From positions 744,001-808,000 of the forward strand of contig NW_024104346.1 in the NCBI RefSeq assembly GCF_003945595.2: a stretch of 64,000 nucleotides of DNA. Direction: 5' to 3'. Each line of letters starts with the position of its first letter. The stretch's first letter is position 1. Source of the DNA: Pipra filicauda (Eukaryota > Chordata > Aves > Passeriformes > Pipridae). The position numbers were made by a program, and so were the translations under genes. A model generated the notes under the pieces. The model saw only the letters and a list, made by a program, of their open reading frames with translations. It made no database searches and was not told where the DNA came from. Positions 39,911 through 53,480 of the stretch are shown in pieces.

Positions 39911-42541
39911 GTGGCTACACATGGAGGCAGAGGAAGAGGCAGGTCAGGCATGGATGGATCACACCCAGGACCTGTTTGGGGCAGAGGCTGTCAAATGGCA
40001 GAGTTAAAAATCCAGCTGGGCCCCCAAGGCTGCTCGGGAAGCGCTGGAAGCTGCTCTGAGGACCCCACAGGGGCCATGGCATGGCAGGAATGGGGCAGGA
40101 CGTTTTGGAGAGGCTGAGAGCTGCTGGGGGACCTCGCACGAGAGGAGGTGTGAGCAGAGGCCCAGGAGAGCTGCACCAGGGAAACTGAGGCACGAGGGAG
40201 CAGGGGGGCAGGCTCTGCAGAGCTGTGAACAGCTCCTGGGATGGGCTGTAGATACCCCAAGAAATCATCCCTACAGAGAGCACGGGGGCTTGGAGGGCTC
40301 CCCAGCAGAAGGGGAACAGCTCTGGGGTCACTGAGGAGCAGGAGCCGGGCTGGGGCTGGGGGTGCAGACGGGTCCTTGTGGGAAGGAGAGCCTCGTTCTA
40401 TTGAAGGCTGACAGAATGAACTTCAGTTTATGCCCCTGGCAGTTTTTTACAGCTCAGCTATTCCATTTAGGGGTTGGGAGCCAGTGGAAGGAAGCTCGGA
40501 TCGCTTCACTGACCAGCCATAACATCCAGCCAGTACATTAACTGCCCTGCTGCCCTGATCTGATGTGGTTTTACAGACAATAGCTACTGGCTATTTAGGC
40601 AATGTATAAATTAACATATTCTGCACAAACTAGAAGCATATTTAAATTAAAGGAAAGTGCCCTTTATTTGTCAATCATTCAACATTCGCATTTTTACATT
40701 CCTTTAAAAAGACAATTTCAGCCTTCTGAATCCTACCTCAAACTGTTCATCTTCACAGGGGTAAAATGTTTGATTGCTCAAGTGTTGCTTTGCCCCCCTT
40801 CCCCTGTCTCCCTCCTTTAATTAAAACAATCCCAATCTGCTCTCTTGGAATTTCTTTCCCAGATTGGCTCAGTAACTTGTGACCTTCATTTCTGCCCAGG
40901 CTGGAATCTGCTGGCACGAAGGGTCAGAGATGTGGAGATAACAGAGTCACCTCACAGGCAGCCACCAGAACATGGGTGCACAGAAGTGTTTGGGGTGTTG
41001 CAGTAGCAAACTTTATCTGCTATTCCAGTACCAATGCCTGAAATGGCAATAAAGCAAGAAATGGGTGTTGGAGATGTGTTGCATTGGACAAAATGATGCT
41101 CAAAGGGAGAAAAAATGACCTGAGTGATATTTTCCAAATCTGACTCACTCATCTCTCAAGGGCCATTTCCATTAATTTTAAGACCTACACGATGCTGGTG
41201 CAAAACATTTCCAAGAGTCTCGGGGTTTCTTGAAGCTCTACAGCTCTTGCAGATGTGAATTGCCACAGCTCAGCAAATTATCAAAGGGCTTCTCTCTTGA
41301 CAGCCGCTGTCGGCAGTGAATCACCTTTCCCTGCTCGATGGTCTGATCCATCACCAGCAAGATCTGATGGCTTTTAGCAGCACAGTTCTGTTTGAATATT
41401 TGAACTCTGTTTTTCTGTCCACAAGTTAAAGGAGAAAAATTCAAAATAACCCCTGTCCTGAAACCTTCCCGTCCCAGCTTCTGCCCCGCTCCCACGGCAC
41501 AGCGCTGAGAGAAGGGAAATATATCGCAAGGAAATGGCTGTTTGGCAAAGTTTGCCTCTCTCTGCCTGTCAGCCAGACGCTGGCACCTCGCTCCTCCCGG
41601 CAAACCAGGGCCAATGTGTTTATTTAAGACCCAAATCAGCATCGATCAGGGTCTGTCAGTCACTCTCCTGGAATAAAGCGCCGGGGCTGCGGCGGGGTCT
41701 GAGCGGGGACGGTAATGGACACACGCTCCAGTGAGCTCACAGCCATCCCACTGCATGCCCCGAGGCTGGAATTCTTTTTTTTTTGTTATTATTATTATTC
41801 GGAAAATAAACATTTTGTTTGTTAAGAAACTGTATTTAAGGTGCTGAAATGGAGCTTTCTTTAGCACTGAGCGGCCTTTCCTGTAACCCCTCAGTCACGG
41901 AGTTTGGAGGAGCTGCCTGGATGCTGAGCCTGGAGTGTGGGGCAGCCTCAGCTTATCCTGCAGCAGTCCTGGGGGATGAGGAGGAGGAGAGCTGCTCCAG
42001 CAGGGAGCATGGATCCTGCACAGTATTGTGGTGCTGGCTGGAACTGGGCTGTGAACAATGTCTGAGAGGTGTGACCGCTGCAGCACATGGGAGCCTCCAA
42101 ATTATAACACCAAGGGAGAACCACTCTAACGGCCCTCAAAATGGAGCTGCCTCCTCCCTGCTCCCCTCCCCTCCCCTCCTCCCCCCTGCCTTTCATTTTT
42201 CCTCATGCATGGAAGGTATTAATTACCCAATGTGCTTTAATGGCTCGCAGGAAGTGCCCTGCAGCGATCCCAGAGTGGAGCGAGCCTTGCCCGCTGCGTG
42301 GCTGAGGAAGAGGAGCACAGTGTGAGGCTGCTGGGGCACGAGGTGTTTCCCGTGGCCCTGTGGAAGGCACCCCATTTTTCTGAGCCCTCTGAGCAGCTCT
42401 TTTATCTCTGATGTCCAGCTCCTGTGCCCTCGGGGTGGCTGCGCAGGGTTTGTTAACCTCTGGGACGAGCAAACTGCGACCTCTCACCTCCCTGTAATGA
42501 GCACGGCTGCTCACTCCTGCTCACTGACATTATTTGCTGCT

Positions 42542-42601
42542 GCTGAGCTGTGCCTGACCTGGCTGAGCTGTGCCTGACCTGGCTGAGCTGTGCCTGGCCC
42601 T
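42542..42601. repeat. 20-bp tandem repeat
   Basis: Unit gctgagctgtgcctgacctg occurs twice exactly and once with one change. It is non-coding as far as can be seen. Confidence 0.93.
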
Positions 42602-45600
42602 GTTAACCTGTGAAGGGGGCTTGGGGGAGCGTGGCCAGGTAACTCACCCCTCGCTATGGGAGAGCAGAGGGGGGAATGCATCCCTCCTGCATCTCCCAGG
42701 CAGGTCCCCGTCCTGCAGCAGGATGCAGTGTTGGGATCAGCGAGTACTGGACTCCAGGACTCCCCCTTTCTGCTCCCAGCTCTATGCTCCAGCTGTCAGA
42801 GGAGGAGTTTGGGCACCAGGCTTGTCCCTGGCACAGGGAGCTCACCAGCACTCTCCTCCCGCTCACAGGGCCTGCAGAGGCCTCCTACAAAACTCCATCC
42901 CCGCTTTCAGCAGCAGGAAATCCGAGTGCCCTCCCTGCCAAGCCAATGCCTGGTGCCCGCCGGTGTGGGACCTGCCGAGGCAGCAGGGCTGAGCCAGGGC
43001 AGCACGGGAGCGGAGCAGCGGCGCACGGGAGCAGAAGGGCATTAATCACCTCGCTGTGATTAGGGGCTCAGTGAGCACAGGCTGCCTCGGGGCCTTTCTG
43101 CTCCCTCCGAGTGCCCCAGTTTGCCGTGCTCTCCGACAGATGCAGCCCGGCCACGTGCACGAGCCCTGGTGGCTCTGGCTCCTTCCCACCCACCCCCTGC
43201 CAGTGCTGCAGGAGGCTGTGTCACCACGGTGGAAATGGCCATTGCTTAATTGCTTTTGGTGCTTTCCTGCACTAGAGACCAGTAAAAGCTGAGTCTGCTT
43301 CCCACGATGCTCCAGTTCCTGACTGTGAGTCACCTTTGTGAGGCTGAAACTGGAGCCTTCGGACCATTACTCAGGAATAAATGAGGTGGTGGCAAGGACA
43401 GGGAGGCCAAGGGTTGTCTGGGGGCTGAACCCCAGGAGGGGCCATCAGGGACAGGCCAGGGCAGCAGGGTTGGAGTAGACGAGCAGAAGGTGGGAACGAA
43501 GGGGACCCAACACTCCACCAAGGGAGAGGGTGGCCAGCAGCATGTCATCCTGGGGAACAGCACCCACCTCACAAAGCCAAGTGCCAGGAGATGCAGAGGT
43601 TGTTTTTTTTTCCATCTGGAAATACACAACTTTATTCACTCAGAGCCATCCTTTCGTCGCACAGAGATGGATGTGGCCGCACACGTTATTTTAACTTCAC
43701 GGCTCTCCCATCCGTACATAAAACAGCCCAGGGAGCCGGGGTTGATTCATCTGTTTGCCACAGAAGATGGATCAGTTGGCAAATTATTTTATTGACCCGC
43801 AGCGCTGCTCAAGGTCATTTGTTTCAGTGGACAAGCAGCATGCCTGGCATGCAAACAGGGCCGAGAGGGAACCTCCATATGCAGTCGGCAGATCCCAGCC
43901 CCCGGGAAACTGGCCTTGTTGTGGAACCTTCGGCATCAGGCTGGACCCCTCTCAGCCCGGCTGTGCTCGCAGGATAAGCTCGGCGTTTGGGCTTTAATGC
44001 TGCAGCTTGCTCAGCTTGTCTCCAGGCTTTTATCCCTGGCTGCTGCTTGGGAAAGAAAATCCCTCCTTCTTCAGCAAAATGTGGTTTGGAATCTTTTTGT
44101 TTTGTTCTCAAAGGGCAACGAGAATGATTTGTGATGAGGAAGGTAGGAAATGGAATTAAGTAGCTCAGTCCTCATCCAAACATAGCCCAGGTCTGTAGCC
44201 TGTAGGGATGAGATGTGCACAAAGACCCCGCTGCAGAAAATCCAGGCCCTTCTCCCAAAATCAGGAAGGGAGAAAAATGTGGACTTTTTTACAGCTTGAG
44301 TATACCTGAGAGGTTTGGTGAGTATCCCTCCTGCCTCACGGCCTTGTGAGGTCCCACCAAGTGCAGAGACCCCCTGGCTGCCCTGGCACATCCCTCCATG
44401 TCCTGCTGCCCTGACATCTACAGAGCCATCCACTGCTCCGGAGCATCCCCACTTCCTGCTGCCCTCCCTGAGCTTCCCGTTGAGCTGGGGCCTTGCTAAC
44501 CTTCATTGACTTGCCTAAACATTTATTAATTGATCGCTGCAGGGTTACCACAGGCTTCTGCTCGCGTTCAGGGGAGATGGGATGTCCAGGGAGTATCCTC
44601 GCATGAACTCCCGCTGTACCTCCGGCTCCGTGCGCTCCCTTCTGCATCTGCTGCTCTTGCTGCTGGAGCAGCTTTTAACCAAAGACATATGGGGCCCATT
44701 AACACAGTCTTGCTTGTTTGAAGAGCCTGATCTTGGGAAGAACTGGCTGATTTCAGCTCACAGTTAAAAATCTCAAGCCTAGATACAACCGGGTGCAAGA
44801 TCAGAAAGCAGAGAGCTGGTGCCAGCCCGGCAGCTGGCCTTTGGCACACAGGGATGCACCAAGCTCGGCGTGAAGGCGGGTGAAATCAGGCAATGGACAG
44901 CAATGGACACAGACCAGATTAATTCTGTCAAAGCCACTGATGTTTCCTTTTGCCCAGCTTAATGCTGAGCCCTTCCTACAGTAGGTCTTGTCCCACCTGC
45001 CGCCTGCGTGGATGGAAGGGAGGGGAGCTGGGAGGAAGGGCCAGGCTGCAGGGATGTTCAAGGAAGTGATCCTGATGCAAAATACTTGGGCAGAGCCTCT
45101 ATTCTGCACCTCTGTCTCAAGAAATGGATCTAAAGTAAGAGCTGGGCTTTCTCCATCTGTTGCCCCACCCCGGTCTCCACACTTTTTTTTAAACTTTACA
45201 AATGTGCCAGATTTAAAAAAAAAAAAAAGAACGAAAACCAAAAAGGGAAAGTAGCACATCCCTTTGTGCAAGGCTTTCTTCCAGTCCCTGTTAAGTTCCT
45301 GTACATGCTGACAGTTTTACAATTTACATGACAGCTGGCTTGCTTGGAGGAGATCTCTGTTAATTAAAATAACACAAAGGGAAAGAAGCGAAATCGTGTC
45401 AGCGGATAATTAATTCGGAGCAGGGCACCAGGCTGAGCGCCGATCCCGCTAACAAAACTCTGCAGGAATTCACAGCTTTACAGCCCCGGTCCCGCCGAGC
45501 CTCCCAGAGCCACTCACTGCTCAGCCCCGTCCTCCACACCGGGCTGTCCCCTTCCCACAGGACACGCTGCCCTGCTGTGCCCTGGGCACAAGCGCCACAT

Positions 45601-48297
45601 CCCAGGGAGAGCTGGCATTTGGACACGTGCCTTCCCAGGTTCCGTCCCCAGCCCTCCTGCCCTCCTCTTTGCCAGGGCTCTGCCTCTCCCAAAGGGATCC
45701 TTCCTGCTCCTGCCTCTTTGCCCTGAGCCCACGGCCACCCCTTGTCCCACGTGCAAAGGCCATGGAGAGCATCTCATCCCTCCCCACCTCCACTGCTCCA
45801 TGCCGGGCCTTCCCGGGGCTGGGAGCAGCCAGCAGGGACCCCAGCCAGGGGCCAGCACAGCCGAGGCCAAATCCTCCCTGGTGGCAGCCGGGCGGGTTAT
45901 CTCCCTGCGCCAGCCCCGCTCAGCATCAGAAGCTGATCCAGAGGCAGCCGCAGCTGTGCCACCGGAGATGGGCCCGGGCCCTTTTGGCCGAGTGGCAAAT
46001 CCACAGTGGGATGAGCCATTGGTGCCTCCATGACGGGATGGGACTTGTGTGAGAGGCGAGGAATGGATCCACGAGGGTGGGCAGAGAGGATTCAGGGAGC
46101 CCAGGGGAGGCTGGGGAGCAGGGAAGGCACTCCTGCATGGAGTAACAGGATTTAGTGGGACTGAGGACGGCGGAGCGAGCCAAGCCCTTGGCTGCTGGCC
46201 GCAGCCCCAGGGTGCTGGCTGGGTGCAGGCTGTGCTGCCACCGTGCTCATCTCCCCTCTGTGCCACCCTGGTGCCAGCAGTTGCTCCTCACGGTGCCCCG
46301 ATGCTCCCCATCCCTGGGCAGGGACGGTGGGTGCCCTCAGCACCCTCCCCAAAACCGGGCACTCAGCACCTCACCCACAGAGCTGTGCTTCGTTAACGAT
46401 TCTGCAGCTCGCTCCCACTGCCTTAGTGTGCTGATCAGGCGGGCTCGGAGATGGGGAACGGGAAAAAAACATGGAAAGAAAAGAGAAAGAGCAGCCCAGG
46501 GCTCCAAAGCAGCTGAGGTGTCAAAGACAGAGATTTAATGAATGTGCCTGAGGTTCACCTGAACAGATGAGCACCAGCTAGAAGGAGAGAAGGAAGAAAA
46601 TGGAAAAAAGGAAGGATCATTTTTCAGATTGGCAGCTCCCCTCCCAGACATCTTTTAACAAGAGAGGAAAAAAAGGCTTTAAAGGGCCAGCCAGCTGCTT
46701 CCCTGTGCTGTGGTGGGGACCCGAGTGCTCTGCACCCAGCAAAGGGGTCAGACTGGCTTGGGGCTGTGACTCCCAGACCCTTGTGTCCCCTTGGGGACCG
46801 GTGGCTGCCCATGTCCTGGAGGACCAGGGTGCTGTGGGGCCGTGGCAGAGAGAAGGATGGGGAGAAACTGTCAAAATGGGACGAGAGGAGGCAAATCAGC
46901 AGCTCATCCATCACAGCACCAGCCCTGTGTGAAGGCAGCAGTGTCTGCCTGCAGAGCCGATCTGTGCCCTCAGTGTGTTCAGAAACAGGGCAGGGGTGGC
47001 AAGAGCCAGGCCAGGCCAGTGGCTCTGCCCTGTCAGAGCACTCTGGCACACCTGGGCATCCCTGGACCCAGCACTCCATGGCTGGAGCTCATGAAGTTGC
47101 TCAGGGAGCCTGGGAGATCCTCAGTTTTCCGAAAGAGAGACTTTTCTTTCCCCAGCTCAGCTCCTTTTCTGTTCTCCTTTGTAACTGTTTTCCACGCATA
47201 AACCTACTCTCTAACCACATCCAAGCACTTGGCCATCAGTTTTTATCCAACATTTCCCCTTCAAACGTGTAGAGGGGGTAATTTTAATACAATTGTATTA
47301 AATGCAATGTGTGATGTGTCCCAAGCCAGCAGCTCCTTTGCACGAGGACCAGCACCGCAGTTCTCATTTGCACATCACGCCCAAGCTCTGTGGGAACAGG
47401 GACAGGAGTACTCCAAAAACAAACCCAGCAAACCCAGTGTAGCCCTGGTGTTCCTGTCCCTCCCAGCTGGGTGCTGGGACCTCTGGGTTCCCCCCAGCCC
47501 GCCCCCGACTCCCGCGCTGCGCCGAGCGCAGCAATTAGGGCGATCTGGGTTTCTTTGTAGCTGCAGGACAACATTTTTGAAGGCAGGACTTTGATCTTAT
47601 TTCCTAAGAGTTTCTCTTTTCCCTTCCTTTTCATGTGTGTTTTCCCTGGGTTTTGTCTCATTACTCAGGTGAAGGCTGATGTTCCCCACGGCGGCCGTGC
47701 CGGAGCCGCGGTCCCCGTTCACCCCCCTGCCGTGGGACCCGCGGGCACAGGGACGGGGCAGCATCGTCCTGGAGCAAGTTTGTCCACGGCCTCTCCTGGG
47801 CAGAGGCTGCTAATTACGCTCAGCACGCAGAGCTCTGTCACATCGGCTTCTTGTCAGGGAAAACGCCACGCCGGGGTCCTCCTTCCCCCCCATTTTTTGT
47901 CCGTGGTTGCTTTTTTCTCGATGTTTTTAATGATTTTGCAAAGGAGCCCTAACGATGGAGATGCTCACGGTCCCCACGTGCTGCTCTGGGCAGTCTGGGA
48001 CTGTCACCCCTGGGCAGGCAATGAGGACAGGGACAGGGACAGCCCTTAGCCCAGGGAAGTACCACCAACATCCAGGCAGCCATAGGGGACCTGTCACTCT
48101 CTCAGGATGTGCTGTCGGCTCAGCCCTGAGCATCAAAGTCATCCTGGATAAATAAATAAGTAAATCTTGTCCCCTGAACATCAGCATTTCATCTTAAAGC
48201 AGGCCCAGCCTTCTTGCAGCCGTAATCCTGCCCAACACCAATCTCTGATTAAAACTCCAGTGCTGAGTGAGTCGTAATCCTCAGCACCTCGGGGCCA

Positions 48298-48298
<1 letters not shown>

Positions 48299-48369
<71 letters not shown>
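48299..48369. repeat. (TTA)n microsatellite
   Basis: An uninterrupted ATT/TTA trinucleotide run of 71 bp, about 23 units. Confidence 0.98.
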
Positions 48370-48370
<1 letters not shown>

Positions 48371-48480
48371 CCATTAAAACCTGTTTTCTCTAAACGAAAT
48401 AAAATAGGGGCAGAGATAACAAAACTCACTGCTTTTTCATATATACACATAAAAGAAAGAAACACTTCGTATTAAAGAAA

Positions 48481-48660
48481 AAAGTTAATAAATGGCCGAG
48501 CCCCAGCAGATGGGGGTGTGTGCGGAATTTGCATTTTTCAGATTAACATGCACGAGCGAAGATAGAAAACGCGCTTGCCCCGGGGAAATAATTTGAGAAA
48601 TCTTTGCATATTTTATTTAAAAGCATGCCGCGTTAGGCAGGGTAATAATGCAGAGCGATG
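48481..48660. promoter_or_regulatory. Candidate conserved element with POU octamer
   Basis: A non-repetitive AT-rich block with the octamer ATTTGCAT at 48527-48534, ctttgcatattttattt about 70 nt later, and ggtaataatgcagagcg. Octamers with nearby homeodomain-like cores suggest an enhancer. No conservation data were available. Confidence 0.3.
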
Positions 48661-50639
48661 GTGATTAGGTTAGGCCTGGAGGGATCGCAGCCTGGGACCC
48701 TCCTTCCTCCCGATCCGGCTCATCCTCTCCCTGAGCCCCCCTCAAACCTTTGGTGTTACACCCCAAAGACCCATCCAGAAAGCCAGCCCTGTCGGGGGGT
48801 TGGTGGGTTGGTGGGTTTAGCCCCACGGATTTGGGGCAGCTCCTGGCACGTGGTCCGTGAGCTGCTTCTCTCCACACTTCCATGTGCCGAAGGATTGGCA
48901 GTTCGGTTTTATCCCAAACTCCTGAGGCAAAGGATGCTCCATCCCCACGTGTGTTGGTAACAGGAGGAAAGGGGAAATCCTCCCCCCTGCACTCAGCCCT
49001 CTCACAGGTGAGGTGTCTCCCTGGGGCTCTGCAAATCCCCTGGGATTTACAACATTCTGCAGGAGCCATCAAGGGTCCCAACACCCAGATCCCACAGGAT
49101 GCTTGGGAAATGCTGGAGGTGGAGTTCCTGGAGGGCTGGCAGCACCGAGGTCCCTCTTCTGTGAAGGTGTTTGTGCCATCGTGTCCTGTTTGAAGCCAGG
49201 AACTAAATCAAGGCTCATCCCTAAACGTGCATCTTAGCTAGGAATTCTGCACATGGGATGTGCTTTAAAAATGCCTGAGCTTTGTTGGAGGATTCAGGCA
49301 GCCTGGGAGACCTTGGGTGGTCTCTCATAACCTCTGACAGCCTGCTCTGAAAGGTGGTTTGTGTCCCATCCCACAGCAAGGAAGAGGAAGGTGAAGCAAG
49401 GCCAGTGCCAGGTGCCAGAGGACCCTCAAAGCCCCCAGGAGCTGTTCCTCCCTTGGGCAGCAGTGATGGGCAGCCTGTCCCTCCCTCCAGGCTCCCAACC
49501 CCATGGACATCAGCTCTCAGGGACCTCAGGGTCCTGGGGATTTCACACCATCCTGGGGGTTCCAGGCCATCCTTGAGCTTCCTCCTGCTAATTAATACCA
49601 GGCTCTGGAAAAGCGTGGGCAGATGGAGGTGCCCCTCCAGGAGCCCACCCCTCTGCAGAGCTGAGGGCACCGACTGCAGCCCCCATTAACACTGGCAGAG
49701 CCAGGTGGGGGCACAACCAGTGGTGCAGGAAGTCCCCCAGCTGTGCAGTTTGACGGGGTGATAATTGGGCAGCGGGAGGGGAGGAAGGAGGGAGTGCAGA
49801 AAGTGGGAGCACAGCAGGGACAGGGGCTCCTGCCCTGAGAGGGAGCTTCTGCCTCGGTGGAGGGAGGGCTTGACAGCTGCCTTGCAGTCCAGGGTGCCTG
49901 TGAGGTGCCCTGCTCACCTGTGCCCTGCTCTTGCTGGACGTGGAGACAGTTAATGGTGCAGATCCTGCAGAGCATCTTCTCACAGCGGGCTCATCCCATT
50001 CCTGCTGATGGAAAGGTAAATGGAGGGAGAAGCCCCGAGGTCTGTCCTGCTCAGAGGTGAGCAAAGCTTTGCTTTCCTGGCTGGCTGGCACATGCCAAGC
50101 CTGCAGCCTCCTCTGGGGTCAGGGGTGCTGGGCTGGGGGCTGTGCACTGCCGGGTGCAGCCAGAAGCTGGGAGGACCCCAGCAGCAATGTGAGGAATTCT
50201 GCAATTCCACCCAAAAGAGGTAAAAGCAGCAACACCAGGGCCAGGATGCTGCTTTGGCCTTGAGAATCCTAATCTTACCTTTAATGTGGCCACTTCCTTG
50301 TGGTGTTTAAAGCTTAAGGTCTTGTTTGCCAGGTCTCTTTCAAGGTGATGAGATCTTACCATCATTTAAGTAATTCTTCAGTTGAGGGTTGCAGGGGAGA
50401 CAGCCCTGTGTAATGAAGGGAAGGGTTTGGAGCAGCCCCTGAGCAGTCAAACCAGCCTGGCCGAGAGCTGGGCACTGCCCACCCCTGTCCAGCCACATCC
50501 AGGGGGTCCCAGGTGCTCCTCAGAGCCATCACCAGCACTTCCAGACCCAGCTCAAAATATGGCAAAGACCCTCCTCCCTGGCAGAACCAGGCCCTTGGAA
50601 AGCTCCTGCCACTTCCCCAGCTTTGAAATCTGACCCAGA

Positions 50640-51120
50640 GCCTGACTCTCTCCCTGTCTGCTCCCATTATTAATAAACTTTGAAGGGCTCCCTTCTGTCC
50701 TTAATGAGATTAGTGTTATTTTCATGCATTGCTGCAGGGCAAAGGATTGAAAAAGTGGCTGATCTGTAAACTAAAGGGTGCTAATCTATAGAGGGTGGGT
50801 CCCCCATTCTCATGGCCTCGGGGACTGGGTGAGAGTAATCAATTAAAAGAGGGGGATTAGAGGTGCCTTGGTCACCTACTTTATTGAGGTCACCCTGACA
50901 CCCTTCAAGCACAGTTGACTGTGGGTCCAGCCTGGTCATTGAGGCTCTTTGAATTAAAAAAGCCTTAATCACCAGCCCCAGTTCAGGCTCTGGACCCAAA
51001 GGAGCAGTAGTAAAAATCTGTTGTTAATATATTAATGGGCACAATTTGCTTAGTGGGTCTGTCTGGGCCTTGTAAATTAATGCTAATTTAAAGCAAAACC
51101 TCACTGTCTTGGCTTTTTTT
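50640..51120. promoter_or_regulatory. Candidate AT-rich conserved block
   Basis: Contains ccattattaataaactttga, ccttaatgagattagtg, aagccttaatcaccagcccc and aatatattaatgggcac plus aaattaatgctaattta. Repeated TTAAT cores stand out from the GC-rich surroundings. Function is inferred from composition only. Confidence 0.25.
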
Positions 51121-51867
51121 TTTTTCAGCTTTATTCAAGTGCTTTCATTTTGCCAGGAACTCGAGGAGGAAAAAATACATGACTTGGCCAAATAGGGTAT
51201 TACTTTCGCTGTGGTTTCATGGAGTTGTTTTAAAGGCAGATTATTTAAGTAAACTTAACACAGAAGGAGAGGGCGGCCCGGCACAGACGGAGTGTGTCCA
51301 AACACAGCTCCAGTGGCCATAATTGTGGAGACAAGGGATTTGCACTCTGAGCTTTTTCTTCACCAGAAGTGCCTTGGGCAGCTCTGGGCAGGGGTTGAGT
51401 TGCTGCCCGCACGTCTCGTGACCTGTTGGTAAAAACCAGCTACAGTGCACACAATGTGCTCCTGAGATCTCTGTCCTTCCTTTTGGATCAAAAATCTGTG
51501 TCCAAAAACGGCCCTGACCTGCCCCCAGCCTGTCCTTGGGGAGAGGAGGGAGCAGTTCGCTGCAGGACCCAGGCACTGACAGTAATTAAAAGCCTCTTTG
51601 CAGCGAGCAGGAGCCTTGGAGCATCCAACCGAGGACTGCAGCACACTGAGCCCTGGGGAGTGGGATGCAGCACACCCCTCACCTTTCCCCTGGCGTCCCT
51701 CCCCTGGGGTGTCCCAGCCACCCCTGGGACCTCCCAGTCACCCTGGGGACACCCAGGGCACCTCCCTGCCCCCAGCCCAGCGGTGCTCACCACAGCCAAG
51801 CCGTGCCAGGGGCACAGGGAGCAGGGCTCGGGCAGTGGTGCCAATGAGGGGTGCCATGGTTGTCACC

Positions 51868-52147
51868 CGCAGACACGGCTCGTTGTGCCCCGAGCGCCGG
51901 CCAGGAGCTGCTGGGACGTGTCGCCGCCACCGTCGCGCGTCCCCCGACACCCCGCGGGGCCCCCCGACCTCCCGGCAAGGACCCTCCGGCGCGTCTCTCC
52001 TCACTTCCACGTGCGAAAGGGATGTCAGTTCGGGTTTGTCCCCAGCCCCGTGGCTGTCTGGGTGATGGTTCTGGGGTGCTAACGGGATTAGCGGCCCCGC
52101 CGTCTGCCGAGCCGGGCGGGCACCGCGCCGGGATCACGCGGAGAGCG
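51868..52147. promoter_or_regulatory. Orphan CpG island in the gene desert
   Basis: I count about 38 CpG in 280 bases, above random expectation for its GC content, in a region with no annotated-looking gene. This is the density of a promoter CpG island. It includes cgtcgcgcgtcccccgacac and caccgcgccgggatcacgcg. It could be the promoter of an unrecognised non-coding transcript or a CpG-rich enhancer. Confidence 0.55.
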
Positions 52148-52929
52148 CCAAAGTCATTACCTTGATTTCGAGACCAACTTTAGAGAGGCCTGATGTTATG
52201 GGAGAGACTGGTGGGGTGCTGGGGGAATGTCAGGCCCAGGGGAAGGAGTTTCCCGTAAATCAAGGATGGGCAGCGTGTGCTGGGAGCTGAGACTGTGACG
52301 GACACTGAGAGTCCGTGGGTCTTGGTCTGTGTGGGGCAAAGGGGTGTGAGCATCCCCAGTCCCAGCAGTTGGCTCAGGGGTTCATGGCTCACCCCATCCC
52401 TGCCCCAGGGAGGAGATTCCCCCTCTGTGGAGCCTTGGGAATGGGGGTGCCAGCTCCCAGCATGGCACTGAGTTGGGAGCTTGGAGGCAGCAGCCATGAA
52501 GGAAAAGCAGCCAGTCTGGTGGCTCACGGCATGGCCTTGGAAGGCCTCAAGCTGGGCAATGTAGGAGCTGCCATTTGCTATCAACACTTTCTAGGCTTTT
52601 GTGTAAAAACAGGAGAAATAAAAGATTTCTTTGGGCCGGAGATGTCACTGGGGACACAGGCTCTTGCTCCACCCTCAGCATCTCTGCCGAGCCCAACAGC
52701 ATCAGTGGCTTCACATCCTCAGTCATGTCCCAACATCCCATCTCCAGCCTCCGTGGGATCCACACCAGCCCAAGGACCGGTGCTGCTTCCCCGGGGATGA
52801 CTGGAGGCTTCACTGCCTCCACCCCACCTACTGCACCAGCCCCTGGAGAGGACGGACCCCTCGGAGGGCTCTGGTGGCAGAAGCCCCTTCTGGCGGGCCG
52901 GGCAGGGGGGACACCCCTCGGCACCCCCC

Positions 52930-53480
52930 AGCCCTGCCGCTAAACCCCGGCGCTGGCAGCGGGTCTAATCCGCGCAGCCCCGCTCCGGGCTGCATCGCCA
53001 CGGGCAATGCTGGATTAGGGACCGGCCGCCGCACGCCTTTGTCCTCCCTTTGTGCGGCATTTTGCTCGCCTCTGCCTTAAACCTTGTAACCATTTTGCTG
53101 CCTTTTAAAACCGGGTTGAATAGGGGGAGGGATGGAGAGGGGGTGCCGGGGAGAGGGGCCGAGGCTTTGAGGTTGAAGAGAAGCATTCAGGCTGCAGCTG
53201 CCCCGTCTCAGCACATTCCCCGTGACCCCCACGGGCGCCGCCGCGGCCACCGAGCAGCATTGGCAACGCGGCCGCTCCGGGACAATCCACCTGCTTGCTC
53301 GGGACAAGCACTTTCATGCCTGTTGGGATTAGAGATTTTAAGTGTCGTTCCAAATTGTGCGGATAAACAGTCTTGTGAAAACTTGTTATCGTGGGGGAAC
53401 GGCCCCGCCGCCACCCTCCGTCCCCGGCCTTTTGTTCGGGCAATTTTTATTGCCGGATTGGATTTGATGAGGTTTAGGGT
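52930..53480. promoter_or_regulatory. Second CpG-rich, conserved-looking block
   Basis: CpG-rich stretches (52940-53030 and 53215-53290) flank an unusual non-repetitive sequence. It contains GGATTA at 53326-53331 (OTX/PITX type core), ttttaagtgtcg and gccggattggatttgatgag. It lies less than 1 kb from the orphan CpG island, so the two may form one regulatory unit. Confidence 0.35.

Noticed and set aside
45514..46266. 250-codon minus-strand open frame
   Set aside because: Low-complexity Pro/Gly/Arg sequence, no homology recognised, overlapping frames on the other strand equally open.
48181..48465. Open frame with a poly-isoleucine run
   Set aside because: It is translation of the (TTA)n microsatellite.
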